In this document: one piece after another, positions 46,671 to 55,290 of the stretch
Numbering within the stretch: the first letter of the stretch is position 1
How the letters are laid out: every line of letters starts with the position of its first letter
Assembly (NCBI GenBank): GCA_945280365.1
Contig: CALYQD010000002.1
Coordinates: 266,444 to 330,443 of the forward strand
Direction of reading: 5' to 3'
From: an uncultured Apibacter sp.
GTDB taxonomy: Bacteria > Bacteroidota > Bacteroidia > Flavobacteriales > Weeksellaceae
DNA length: 64,000 nt
The notes under the pieces: generated by a model
What the model saw: only the letters and a program-made list of their open reading frames with translations
Told to the model about the DNA's origin: nothing
The model's database searches: none
Translations under genes and position numbers: made by a program

Positions 46671-47592
46671 CTTGTGAAGTTTTATTATTGGAGGATTTAA
46701 TTTTAGTGCTATTTATAAAATTTCTCGCAAAATCTGTGTGTAATTTCGTATCTTCAATAGTAGGCTTGTATTTTGCAAATTTTGCCAAATCAGCAGCATT
46801 GAAAATAACCGTAAGATTTTCTATTTCTTGTTGATCTACCCACTTTTCTTTTTTTATGTAATCCAATAAATCGTCAGATAAAAGTTTAGTGGCTGGAAAA
46901 TCCCAAAGGGATTCCATATAGTCTTTTAAAATAGCTGTCAATTCTGAATAATATTTTTTATTTAATCCTTTTTCCAGATAATTTGATTTTTTGAGCTTTT
47001 TCAATCTTTTAAATGCAATTATATCAGGATTTATGATAGGATTAACCAATTTTTTTCTTTGTCTTTTTAACAAATAAAATATAATAAATGCTGCCATAAA
47101 AACAAGTAGTATACCCATTATTATTGCCACATAAATCCAATATTCTCGAAGGTAATCCCAACCGTTTTTAGGCTCTTTTATTATGTTTTTTATATCAAAT
47201 AATGGAGTTTTAATACTGTCTGTAGGCACAGCTTCAACAGTAATTTTATAGGGAGGGGTAAAATATTCTCCGGAGTTTACAAGAACTCGTTGAGGAGGAA
47301 CCGTGAATACTCCAGATTCGTAAGCTGAGAAAATTATACTGTCACTAAATAAACAAAAGTTTCCTTTCGTTAAAGTATCTTTTTTATTTTCTAAAACTTC
47401 AAATTTTGCGCTAAGCGTATCAATTATAGTTGGAAAAATTATAGTATCGTTCTTATGAGCTTTAACTAAAATTTTCAAGACAACAGGCTCTCCATATTTT
47501 ATATGATCAGCTGAAATATTCGAAATAGGCCCTTGAGCTTGAATAAATAGGGATAATGTAAAAAAATATAATATGAAAATTTTAAACTTCAC
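46660..47592 (-). CDS. Bat-operon membrane protein with BatD-like ectodomain
   Basis: A 310-residue protein: signal peptide (IFILYFFTLSLFIQAQ), a beta-rich ectodomain (about 22–150), one membrane helix (152–175) and a cytoplasmic helical domain (about 190–290). This resembles the DUF4381-type or 'BatD-like' gene seen between the DUF58 and batA genes in Flavobacteriia; the family name is from memory. The start codon is GTG at 47592, two bases after the DUF58 stop; it is the only start that keeps the signal peptide intact. Confidence 0.75.
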   Translation of the reverse strand: MKFKIFILYFFTLSLFIQAQGPISNISADHIKYGEPVVLKILVKAHKNDTIIFPTIIDTLSAKFEVLENKKDTLTKGNFCLFSDSIIFSAYESGVFTVPPQRVLVNSGEYFTPPYKITVEAVPTDSIKTPLFDIKNIIKEPKNGWDYLREYWIYVAIIMGILLVFMAAFIIFYLLKRQRKKLVNPIINPDIIAFKRLKKLKKSNYLEKGLNKKYYSELTAILKDYMESLWDFPATKLLSDDLLDYIKKEKWVDQQEIENLTVIFNAADLAKFAKYKPTIEDTKLHTDFARNFINSTKIKSSNNKTSQDEQ

Positions 47593-47594
47593 AA

Positions 47595-48461
47595 TTAATG
47601 ACGTCCTTTAAAATAATTAAACAATATTTTTATATAATCCGCTTGAGTGGGTACATGCAAAAAACCTGCTCCATTTTTAATAAATGCATTTTCTGTAAGA
47701 GTAATCAATTGCTGATAATATTCCGAATATTTATCCCGAACGGTTTTAGAGGATGTATCAACCCACTGCAATTTTCCAGTTTCTAAATCTTCAAGATAAA
47801 TCATTCCCATGTCAGGAAATACTTTTTCTATACGATCGTATATACGAATTCCTGTCAAATAGTGCTTTCTAGTCAATACTCGTAAATTTCTTTCAAAATA
47901 GATAACATCGAAATCCGAAAGTAGAAAAATGGCTGATTTCCTTTTTATAGTTTTTACTATAAAATCAAATACTAGGTTTAAATCTGTTTTTGTACGTTTA
48001 GGCTCTGCTTCCAAAATCGTTTTTATTATTCTTACGATATGAGCATTTCCTTTATTAGGAGAGATAAAACAATCAATTTTATCGGAAAATAAAACTAATC
48101 CTACTTTATCATTATTTTTAACTGCAGAAAGAGCCAGAGTGGCCACTATTTCTGCAACCGTTTCTTTTTTTAATTGTTTTTGAGTTCCGAAATTCATGGA
48201 TGCGCTGATATCAATTAAAATCATTGACACCATTTCTCTTTCTTCCTCAAATATTTTCACAAAAGGCTCATTAAAACGTGCTGTTTTATTCCAGTCAATT
48301 TTTCTTACATCATCGCCAAATTGGTACTGACGAACCTCTGAAAATGTCATTCCTACTCCTTTAAAAGAACTAAGATATTCTCCTAAAAACATAGAATCAA
48401 TCCTTCTTTTAGATTTTAGCTCAATAAGTCTCGCCTTTTTTAGAAGCTCTTCCGTAGTCAA
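47595..48461 (-). CDS. DUF58-family VWA-like protein of the MoxR/Bat operon
   Basis: A 288-residue cytoplasmic protein with the DUF58 signature YQFGDDVRKIDWNKTARFNEPFVK and a VWA-like DISASMNF site. DUF58 proteins travel with MoxR ATPases, probably as their clients or adaptors. The start is TTG at 48461: a stop lies two codons upstream, and the family's conserved start (ELLKKARLIELKSKRR) begins here. 40 bases separate it from moxR. Confidence 0.88.
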   Translation of the reverse strand: MTTEELLKKARLIELKSKRRIDSMFLGEYLSSFKGVGMTFSEVRQYQFGDDVRKIDWNKTARFNEPFVKIFEEEREMVSMILIDISASMNFGTQKQLKKETVAEIVATLALSAVKNNDKVGLVLFSDKIDCFISPNKGNAHIVRIIKTILEAEPKRTKTDLNLVFDFIVKTIKRKSAIFLLSDFDVIYFERNLRVLTRKHYLTGIRIYDRIEKVFPDMGMIYLEDLETGKLQWVDTSSKTVRDKYSEYYQQLITLTENAFIKNGAGFLHVPTQADYIKILFNYFKGRH

Positions 48462-48501
48462 TTTCTACTATTTTTGATTTAATTATATAATTATTATTAG
48501 A

Positions 48502-49506
48502 TTAGGGTGCTTTAATCGAATTAAGAATTTGATCAATTATATCTTCTGAAGATATATTTTCTGCCTCAGCTTCATAGGTAATTCCTATTCGATGACGAAG
48601 TACATCCTTAGCAACGGATTTTACATCTTCAGGAATAACAAATCCCCTTTGATTTAAAAATGCATTAGACTTGGCTGCCAATGCCATACTTATACTGCCT
48701 CTCGGGGATGAACCGAATAGTATATAAGGTTTTAAATTTGAAAGATTATACTTTTCAGGATGACGGGTAGCAAAAATGATATTTAAGATATAACTTTCTA
48801 TCTTTTCATCCATGTATATTTCTTTTATCAAATTCCTAGCTTCTAAGATATTATCTAATGTGACAACCTTTTTAACTTTATATTTTTCACCAAAAATATT
48901 TTGTCTTAAAATTGTTCTTTCTTGCTCAAAATCAGGATATGAGATTACACATTTTAACATAAATCTGTCAACTTGAGCTTCAGGTAATGAATAGGTTCCT
49001 TCCTGGTCAATAGGGTTTTGTGTTGCCAATACTAAAAAAGGTTCTTTTAATTGAAAAGTTTCATCTCCTATGGTAACCTGCTTTTCTTGCATGGCTTCTA
49101 ACAAAGCAGACTGAACTTTAGCCGGCGATCGGTTTATTTCATCAGCCAATATAAAATTAGCAAAGATAGGTCCTTTTTTTATCGAAAAATCATTAACTTT
49201 CATATTATAGATCATCGTTCCCAATACATCAGCCGGCAATAAATCAGGCGTAAATTGAATTCGCGAAAATTCACCATCAAGCGCTTCTGCTAAGGTTTTT
49301 ATGGCTAATGTTTTTGCCAAACCCGGTACCCCTTCTAATAAAACATGTCCATTACTTAATAAACCTATTAACAATCGATTAATCATATATTTTTGGCCTA
49401 CAATTACCTGATTGATTTCTTTACTAAGTAAATTAAAAGGCTTGCTTTTTTCTTGTACTTTTTCTATAATACTTTTTATTTCTTCAGAAGTTGTTGTATA
49501 CTCCAT
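48502..49506 (-). CDS. MoxR-family AAA+ ATPase
   Basis: A 334-residue AAA+ chaperone-like ATPase with Walker A GVPGLAKT, Walker B FILADEINRSP, sensor ATQNPIDQEGTY and the helical lid with GSSPRGSISMALAAK. First gene of the Bat operon. MoxR ATPases are thought to activate or assemble VWA proteins, which matches the three VWA-type proteins downstream. A GAACTTTG near-promoter box lies 26 bases before the ATG. Confidence 0.93.
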   Translation of the reverse strand: MEYTTTSEEIKSIIEKVQEKSKPFNLLSKEINQVIVGQKYMINRLLIGLLSNGHVLLEGVPGLAKTLAIKTLAEALDGEFSRIQFTPDLLPADVLGTMIYNMKVNDFSIKKGPIFANFILADEINRSPAKVQSALLEAMQEKQVTIGDETFQLKEPFLVLATQNPIDQEGTYSLPEAQVDRFMLKCVISYPDFEQERTILRQNIFGEKYKVKKVVTLDNILEARNLIKEIYMDEKIESYILNIIFATRHPEKYNLSNLKPYILFGSSPRGSISMALAAKSNAFLNQRGFVIPEDVKSVAKDVLRHRIGITYEAEAENISSEDIIDQILNSIKAP

Positions 49507-49683
49507 TATTTTATTCGAAATTAACTGATAGCAAAGTTCAATATTTTATTCGAATTGTTTTGCTAATAATTCGTTAAAATTTACATTAAATACCCAAAAT
49601 TTATATATATATAACAGTATATTTTAAGAATTATATTTTTTCATTATTTACAACACTCAAGATAATGACAATAATAAAGTTAG

Positions 49684-49691
49684 TAACTTTG
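49684..49691 (+). promoter_or_regulatory. Bacteroidota -7 box for lipA
   Basis: TAACTTTG, perfect match, 20 bases before the lipA ATG. Confidence 0.65.
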
Positions 49692-49710
49692 CAAAAATAA
49701 AATTAGTTTT

Positions 49711-50568
49711 ATGGAACCAACCACTTTAACAAAACCCAAATGGATTCGAGTAAAACTTCCTTCTGGAAAAAATTATAATGAACTTAGACAAATCGTTGAC
49801 AAATATAAGCTAAATACAATTTGTCAAAGTGGAAGTTGTCCGAATATGGGAGAATGTTGGGGAGAAGGTACGGCTACTTTTATGATACTGGGTAATATCT
49901 GTACAAGAAGCTGCGGTTTTTGTGGTGTTAAAACTGGACGTCCTTCAGAAATTGATTGGGAGGAACCGGAAAAAGTGGCTCGTTCTATCAAATTAATGAA
50001 AGTTAAACATGCTGTTTTAACTTCTGTAGATCGTGATGATCTAAAAGATATGGGGTCTATTATATGGTCGGAAACCATTAAGGCTGTTCGCCGAATAAGC
50101 CCGGGTACGACAATGGAAACATTAATACCTGACTTTCAAGGAATTAATAAACATATAAATAGAATTCTTGAGGCTGCTCCTGAGGTAATTTCACATAATA
50201 TAGAAACAGTGAGACGACTTACTCGTGAAGTACGTATACAAGCAAAATATGACCGAAGCTTGGATGTTCTTCATTATATGAAAGAGCAAGGTCAACGAAG
50301 GACTAAGACGGGAATTATGTTGGGATTAGGGGAAAAACCATCGGAGGTTTACGAATCTATTAAAGAGATTCATGATGCTCGTGTAGACGTAATAACTATT
50401 GGGCAGTATTTACAACCAAGTAAAAAACACCTTCCTGTAAAGGAATTTATTTCGCTTGATCAGTTTAAAGAATATGAAAGTTTTGCTAGAAGCTTAGGAA
50501 ATTTCAAACATATTGAAAGTAGTCCTTTAGTACGTTCTTCTTATCATGCCGAAAAACATGTGAATTGA
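49711..50568 (+). CDS. lipA: Lipoyl synthase
   Basis: A 285-residue radical-SAM enzyme that inserts sulphur into octanoyl groups. Auxiliary cluster ligands C38, C43, C49 (CQSGSCPNMGEC) and the SAM cluster C64, C68, C71 (CTRSCGFC) are all present, with the C-terminal SSPLVRSSYHAE that supplies the serine ligand. Monocistronic, ended by a convergent hairpin. Confidence 0.97.
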   Translation: MEPTTLTKPKWIRVKLPSGKNYNELRQIVDKYKLNTICQSGSCPNMGECWGEGTATFMILGNICTRSCGFCGVKTGRPSEIDWEEPEKVARSIKLMKVKHAVLTSVDRDDLKDMGSIIWSETIKAVRRISPGTTMETLIPDFQGINKHINRILEAAPEVISHNIETVRRLTREVRIQAKYDRSLDVLHYMKEQGQRRTKTGIMLGLGEKPSEVYESIKEIHDARVDVITIGQYLQPSKKHLPVKEFISLDQFKEYESFARSLGNFKHIESSPLVRSSYHAEKHVN

Positions 50569-50634
50569 TTTCACAGTTTACACCGGCTTTACTTTATTTT
50601 TTCTTTTATAGATGTAAATTAAATTACCATAAAT

Positions 50635-50667
50635 AGGAAATGGATTTAAAAATTAAATCCATTTCCT
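50635..50667. terminator. Long perfect hairpin between lipA and the glutaminyl cyclase gene
   Basis: Arms AGGAAATGGATTTAA and TTAAATCCATTTCCT match over 15 bases around AAA. It sits between convergent genes, so it likely stops both, although the T-run on the plus strand starts only about nine bases later. Confidence 0.6.
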
Positions 50668-50735
50668 AAGTTGCAATTTTTTATTATAATAAAGTCTCTT
50701 TGAGATATGTAAGGATTTCTTCATCCTTTAGAAAA

Positions 50736-51773
50736 TTATTTCATCTCAAATCCGACTCTATACATTTTAGGCCATAATTTTCCTGTAATTAAGAATGTAT
50801 TTCCTTCCATATAAGCAATGCCATTCAAAACAGCCTCTTCATTGGATTTATTTTGTTTAACTAATTCTGAAAAATCGGCTTTTGCTATTACAGTTCCATT
50901 TTCCGGGTCAATGATAAGGATTATGGGCTGATCGAAAACATTTGCAAAGATATATCCGTCAGCATATTCCAATTCATTGATCCTGGAATAAACATTTTCA
51001 TATCCGATTACCGTAATCCTTTTTTGAAGATTAAAATTTTTATCGTAAAATTTTAATTCTGAAGAACCGTCTGATACTACTATTTTATCGCCTATAGTAG
51101 TTGCTCCCCAGCCTTCAAATAAAGTGCCGGGATAGGTAAATTCTTTCTCTAATTTAAAATCAGATTCATTAAAAATGAGGCCTTTTTTTTCTCTCCAAGT
51201 TAGCAAATATAATTTCTTATCTAGAAGTGCAAATCCTTCTGCAAAATATTTAGGATCAATTTTAACACTTTGTGTATAAGAGGTTGACCCTAGCTTATAT
51301 TTTACTAGTAATGATTTCCCATAAAGCCCGGAACTTTCAGTAATCCATCCGTCTTTATAAGTGAATCCTTGCGTAAATAATTCAGGATTATGAGGATATT
51401 CTTGAAAAATTTTATAGGTTATATCTTTCTCTTTTTCTTTTGGAAATACTGTAAAAGTAGCATCTATCTCTTTTTTATATTTTCCATTATAGTTTACAGT
51501 CAATACGAGATAATTACTCCCTAATTTAGCATTGGATTCATCCAGGATAATATTTTTCTTATCGTATATTTTGTCGTTTAATTTAATACTATACGAATCA
51601 ATTATACCGTCTTTAGTATTAAAATCCAATGGAAGCTTATCTCCTATGTGTAACGGTTTATCATCTAATTTTTCAAAATTGGTACTGATACTTATATTTT
51701 CAGGGTCTTTACACCCTATTATACTTATAACGACCAGCATGCATAGTAATAGTTTTGATATTAGATTTTTCAT
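50736..51773 (-). CDS. Glutaminyl-peptide cyclotransferase, lipoprotein
   Basis: A 345-residue protein of the plant-type glutamine cyclotransferase family (beta-propeller; PHNPELFTQGFTYKDGWITESSGLYGKS, EGWGATTIGDKIVVSDGSSEL, NELEYADGYIFANVF, VLNGIAYMEG). It converts N-terminal Gln to pyroglutamate. The signal ends in a lipobox (ISIIGC), so it is a lipoprotein. N-terminal ~110 residues form a beta-sandwich extension. In Bacteroidota, pyroglutamate formation is common on exported proteins, including many T9SS cargos. It begins one base after lgt. Confidence 0.9.
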   Translation of the reverse strand: MKNLISKLLLCMLVVISIIGCKDPENISISTNFEKLDDKPLHIGDKLPLDFNTKDGIIDSYSIKLNDKIYDKKNIILDESNAKLGSNYLVLTVNYNGKYKKEIDATFTVFPKEKEKDITYKIFQEYPHNPELFTQGFTYKDGWITESSGLYGKSLLVKYKLGSTSYTQSVKIDPKYFAEGFALLDKKLYLLTWREKKGLIFNESDFKLEKEFTYPGTLFEGWGATTIGDKIVVSDGSSELKFYDKNFNLQKRITVIGYENVYSRINELEYADGYIFANVFDQPIILIIDPENGTVIAKADFSELVKQNKSNEEAVLNGIAYMEGNTFLITGKLWPKMYRVGFEMK

Positions 51774-51774
51774 T

Positions 51775-52629
51775 TTATTTTGCTTTTGAAGTATAAATCC
51801 TATTTTTAGCAGTCACTAATATGTAAATACCTGCAGCTATAAAAGGTACACTCAACCATTGACCTGTGTTTAAGCCTAACCAATTAATATACTCTTTTCC
51901 TTGAGGTTCTTTAAAAAACTCTACTAGAAACCTTATGCCAAACAGTACAATTAGAAAGTATCCAAATATCCAACCAGAATATCTCTTTTTATCTGTTTTT
52001 AAATATATATACATTAGAGAAATAAATAATAGTAAATATCCTAAAGCTTCATATAGTTGAGAAGGATGACGTGGTACTAGGCTTCCGTATTCATCAGTAT
52101 CTTGTTGAATAAATAAAACCGCCCAAGGTAAAGAAGAGGGCTTTCCAATAATTTCTGAATTAAAAAAATTACCGAATCGTATAAACATTCCTCCTATTGA
52201 TACAGGAATTACAATTCTATCCAATATCCAATAAAGGGATCGTTTCAAATATTTTCTTGTAAATAAATATAAGGAAATTAGTATCCCTATGGCTGCTCCA
52301 TGGCTCGCTAACCCGGAATAGCCAGTAAATTCGAAATAAGGTTTTGTACGTATGGGTAAAAATACGGCTAATGGATCTTGTATAAATAATTGCTTCTGAT
52401 AAAACAGCACATGCCCTAATCTTGCCCCTATGATTACTGCCAAAAACATATAAATAAATAAAGGATCTAATAACTTTCTATCTTCCTTATCTTTCTTAAA
52501 AATAAAATCCATAAGATAAAAACCTAATCCAAACGCTATAACATACATCAAACTGTAAAATCTCAATGTAAAACTACCTATGGATATTCCCAAACTTGGA
52601 TCCCATGTAATATATAAAAGCTGATTCAT
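51775..52629 (-). CDS. lgt: Prolipoprotein diacylglyceryl transferase
   Basis: Transfers diacylglycerol from phosphatidylglycerol to the lipobox cysteine. A 284-residue seven-helix membrane enzyme with GARLGHVLFY, the SGLASHGAAIGI stretch and the Lgt signature GGMFIRFGNFFNSEIIGKPS, then RHPSQLYEALGY. yidD is six bases upstream and the glutaminyl cyclase lipoprotein gene directly downstream, so the three form one operon of envelope genes. Confidence 0.96.
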   Translation of the reverse strand: MNQLLYITWDPSLGISIGSFTLRFYSLMYVIAFGLGFYLMDFIFKKDKEDRKLLDPLFIYMFLAVIIGARLGHVLFYQKQLFIQDPLAVFLPIRTKPYFEFTGYSGLASHGAAIGILISLYLFTRKYLKRSLYWILDRIVIPVSIGGMFIRFGNFFNSEIIGKPSSLPWAVLFIQQDTDEYGSLVPRHPSQLYEALGYLLLFISLMYIYLKTDKKRYSGWIFGYFLIVLFGIRFLVEFFKEPQGKEYINWLGLNTGQWLSVPFIAAGIYILVTAKNRIYTSKAK

Positions 52630-52635
52630 CTATTA

Positions 52636-52872
52636 TCACTTAATTTTTCTAGGTACCGGATCATAACCCTTTCCTCCCCAAGGATGACATCGCAGAATAC
52701 GCTTACTTCCCAACCAAAACCCATAGAATAATCCGTGAGTTTTTAATGCTTCCAGCATATAGGCAGAACAAGTGGGAGTAAACCTACAATTATTTCCCAT
52801 CCAAGGAGATATAGCAACCTGATAGAAGCGTATTAATACGACTATCGGGAATATAGTTATTTTCCTTATCAT
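52636..52872 (-). CDS. yidD: Membrane protein insertion efficiency factor YidD
   Basis: A 78-residue protein with the family core [19 protein letters not shown] and [17 protein letters not shown]. YidD assists membrane protein insertion with YidC. First gene of yidD–lgt–cyclase, with a TATCTTTG box 17 bases before the ATG. Confidence 0.95.
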   Translation of the reverse strand: MIRKITIFPIVVLIRFYQVAISPWMGNNCRFTPTCSAYMLEALKTHGLFYGFWLGSKRILRCHPWGGKGYDPVPRKIK

Positions 52873-52888
52873 TATATCAATTTCCCTA

Positions 52889-52896
52889 CAAAGATA
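52889..52896 (-). promoter_or_regulatory. Bacteroidota -7 box for yidD–lgt
   Basis: TATCTTTG on the minus strand, 17 bases before the yidD ATG. Confidence 0.6.
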
Positions 52897-53029
52897 CAGT
52901 TTTCCTTAAGATGACATTCTGCATTAATAAATATTTAACTAGCTAAAGCTAATTTATCGACATTAATATTATCTATTATAAGATTATTATCCTAGATAAT
53001 GAGTTCCTATTTATATAGGTTATATTTCT

Positions 53030-53037
53030 TATTTTTG
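53030..53037 (+). promoter_or_regulatory. Bacteroidota -7 box for the U32 gene
   Basis: TATTTTTG on the plus strand, 21 bases before the ATG at 53058. Confidence 0.55.
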
Positions 53038-53057
53038 CGTCAAATTTAAGTTTAGCA

Positions 53058-54299
53058 ATGACAGTAAGTGGAAAGATAGAATTGATGTGTCCGGCAGGAA
53101 ATTTTGAATCATTACAAGCGGCATTGGATAACGGCGCTGATTCCATTTATTTTGGAGTCGAACAGTTAAATATGCGCGCGCGTTCCTCTGTTAATTTCAC
53201 ATTGGATGATCTGAATGAGATTACCAGAAGATGTTCTCCCAAAGGTGTGAGAACCTATCTTACGTTGAACACTATTATTTACGATCATGATTTATCGATT
53301 ATAAAAACTGTTTTGGATCGGGCAAAATCTGCTTCTATAACAGCAGTTATTGCTATGGACCAAGCAGTTATAGCTTATGCAAGACAAATTGGAATGGAAG
53401 TTCATATTTCTACCCAAATTAACATTACCAATATTGAAACTGTAAAATTTTATTCTTTATTTGCCGACACTATGGTGTTAAGTCGAGAATTAAGTTTGAG
53501 CCAAGTAAAAAAAATTACTTCACAAATCAATAAAGAACAAATTAAGGGACCAAATGGCAAATTAGTCGAAATAGAAATTTTCGGACATGGAGCTTTATGC
53601 ATGGCTGTATCAGGTAAATGTTATTTAAGTTTACACTCTCATAATTCATCTGCAAATCGAGGCGCGTGCAAACAAAATTGCAGAAAAAAATATACGGTTA
53701 TTGATCAGGAATCAGGGTTTGAAATTGAAATTGATAATGAATATATGATGTCTCCTAAAGATTTATGCACTATTGATTTTCTTGATCAGGTTATTGATTC
53801 AGGTGTAAAAGTGCTTAAAATTGAGGGAAGAGGGCGTGCTCCGGAATATGTTGCTACTGTAACCAAATGTTATCGAGAAGCTATTGATGCTATTTCTAAT
53901 GGAACTTTTTGCAAAGGTGCTGTTTCATTATGGATAAAAAAGCTGGAAACTGTTTACAATCGTGGATTCTGGAGTGGCTATTATTTAGGTCAAAAGCTTG
54001 GCGAATGGTCTGACAATCCGGGTTCGAATGCAACTCAAAAGAAGATATACATTGGAAAAGGAAGGCATTTTTATCCAAAAACTAAAATTGGTGAATTTGA
54101 AATTGAAGCATATAATCTTAGTGTAGGAGATAAAATATTAATTCAGGGTCCCACCACCGGTTCTCAGGAAGCTGAGGTTATTTCAATGATGGTTGATGAT
54201 ATACCGGCTCAAGAAGCGAAAAAAGGAGATATTCTTACGTTACCGATAAGTTTTAAAATTCGTCCATCCGACAAATTATATAAAGTTGTTAAGGTATAA
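53058..54299 (+). CDS. U32-family protein, probable tRNA-hydroxylation (TrhP-like) enzyme
   Basis: A 413-residue protein of peptidase family U32 with the full signature EIFGHGALCMAVSGKCYLS and two further cysteines (RGACKQNCR), a set of four that could bind an iron–sulphur cluster. E. coli TrhP and B. subtilis relatives form 5-hydroxyuridine at tRNA position 34 using prephenate, and many 'peptidases' of this family are now seen as tRNA or quinone modifiers. The TrhP assignment is inference from length and architecture. A small ferredoxin gene follows 177 bases later. Confidence 0.85.
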   Translation: MTVSGKIELMCPAGNFESLQAALDNGADSIYFGVEQLNMRARSSVNFTLDDLNEITRRCSPKGVRTYLTLNTIIYDHDLSIIKTVLDRAKSASITAVIAMDQAVIAYARQIGMEVHISTQINITNIETVKFYSLFADTMVLSRELSLSQVKKITSQINKEQIKGPNGKLVEIEIFGHGALCMAVSGKCYLSLHSHNSSANRGACKQNCRKKYTVIDQESGFEIEIDNEYMMSPKDLCTIDFLDQVIDSGVKVLKIEGRGRAPEYVATVTKCYREAIDAISNGTFCKGAVSLWIKKLETVYNRGFWSGYYLGQKLGEWSDNPGSNATQKKIYIGKGRHFYPKTKIGEFEIEAYNLSVGDKILIQGPTTGSQEAEVISMMVDDIPAQEAKKGDILTLPISFKIRPSDKLYKVVKV

Positions 54300-54476
54300 A
54301 TTGATAAAATTATCTGGTTTTGGTTTGTTAAATTTATTAATAAAGTCATCTACATTATAAGTTAAATAATAATTGGTGAAAAAGATGAAATTGCGTATAT
54401 GCGTATGATTATAGAGTAATAAAATGCAGTTGAGTTAGAGAATAAACTGATTTTAGCTTAGATTTTTTCTTAATAT

Positions 54477-54707
54477 ATGGTAATTATAACACTTCAAAGA
54501 GATAAATGTATTGGATGCAATTATTGTTCGGAATTTGATCCAGAAAATTTTCGTATGTCCAAAAAAGACGGAAAGTCCGTTTTGTTGAGATCTCAAGAAA
54601 AAAAAGGCTTCTACACATTAAAGAATCCTGATGATAACTGTTTTGATGTAGCCGATAAAGCAGCTAAAGCTTGTCCAGTAAAAATTATTTCCGTGAAAAA
54701 AATTTAA
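54477..54707 (+). CDS. Small [4Fe-4S] ferredoxin
   Basis: A 76-residue ferredoxin with C12xxC15xxC18 (CIGCNYC) near the start and the fourth ligand in ACPVKII near the end, a layout for a single 4Fe-4S cluster. Another cysteine (NCFDV) lies in the middle. It would carry electrons to a partner enzyme. It sits between the U32 gene and the 5-formyl-THF cyclo-ligase gene, 13 bases before the latter. Confidence 0.88.
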   Translation: MVIITLQRDKCIGCNYCSEFDPENFRMSKKDGKSVLLRSQEKKGFYTLKNPDDNCFDVADKAAKACPVKIISVKKI

Positions 54708-54720
54708 GGGTTACTTAGTT

Positions 54721-55290
54721 ATGCTAAAAAAAGAAGCTCGTAAAAAATTTTTACAGTTAAGAACTTTACTTTCAGATCAAAAAGTTATTGCCTTGTCAAA
54801 AGACATTTGCATACAATGGAAAAATTCTTTATTGTCTCAATTTGATTCTTATCATATTTTCTTATCAATTCTTGAGAAAAAAGAAGTAGATACCTCAATA
54901 ATAATCAAACATTTGTGGGATAATAAAAATAAAGTGTATTGTTCGAAGGTTGATGGAAATGCTCTTTTACATTATGAACTTTCTCCTGAAACTATCTTAA
55001 AAAAAAATACATGGGGTATTCCTGAACCTTCTAACCAAAGTAATCTATTTATTAAAAATATAGAATGTATTTTTATTCCTTTGCTAGCCTACGATTTTTT
55101 AGGCAATCGTGTGGGATATGGTAAAGGATACTATGATTCTTTTCTACAAAAATATTCTTCATCAATTAAGGTTGGACTTTCTTTCTTTGATCCGATTGAT
55201 AGTATTGATGATTATGCAAATTGGGATGTACCTTTAGACTATATCATTACACCTACCTATTCATCAAGCTTCCCAATTGAGGTAAAATAA
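54721..55290 (+). CDS. 5-formyltetrahydrofolate cyclo-ligase
   Basis: Converts 5-formyl-THF to 5,10-methenyl-THF with ATP. A 189-residue protein with the N-terminal basic start (KKEARKKFLQLR), WGIPEPS and the signature FLGNRVGYGKGYYDSFL. It follows the ferredoxin by 13 bases. Its last 34 bases overlap the end of the convergent lipoprotein gene. Confidence 0.93.
   Translation: MLKKEARKKFLQLRTLLSDQKVIALSKDICIQWKNSLLSQFDSYHIFLSILEKKEVDTSIIIKHLWDNKNKVYCSKVDGNALLHYELSPETILKKNTWGIPEPSNQSNLFIKNIECIFIPLLAYDFLGNRVGYGKGYYDSFLQKYSSSIKVGLSFFDPIDSIDDYANWDVPLDYIITPTYSSSFPIEVK

Noticed and set aside
46660..49506. MoxR/VWA genes as a defence or phage-related system
   Set aside because: MoxR plus VWA proteins also appear in some defence contexts, but here the full Bat set with signal peptides and TPR protein matches the envelope-located aerotolerance operon.
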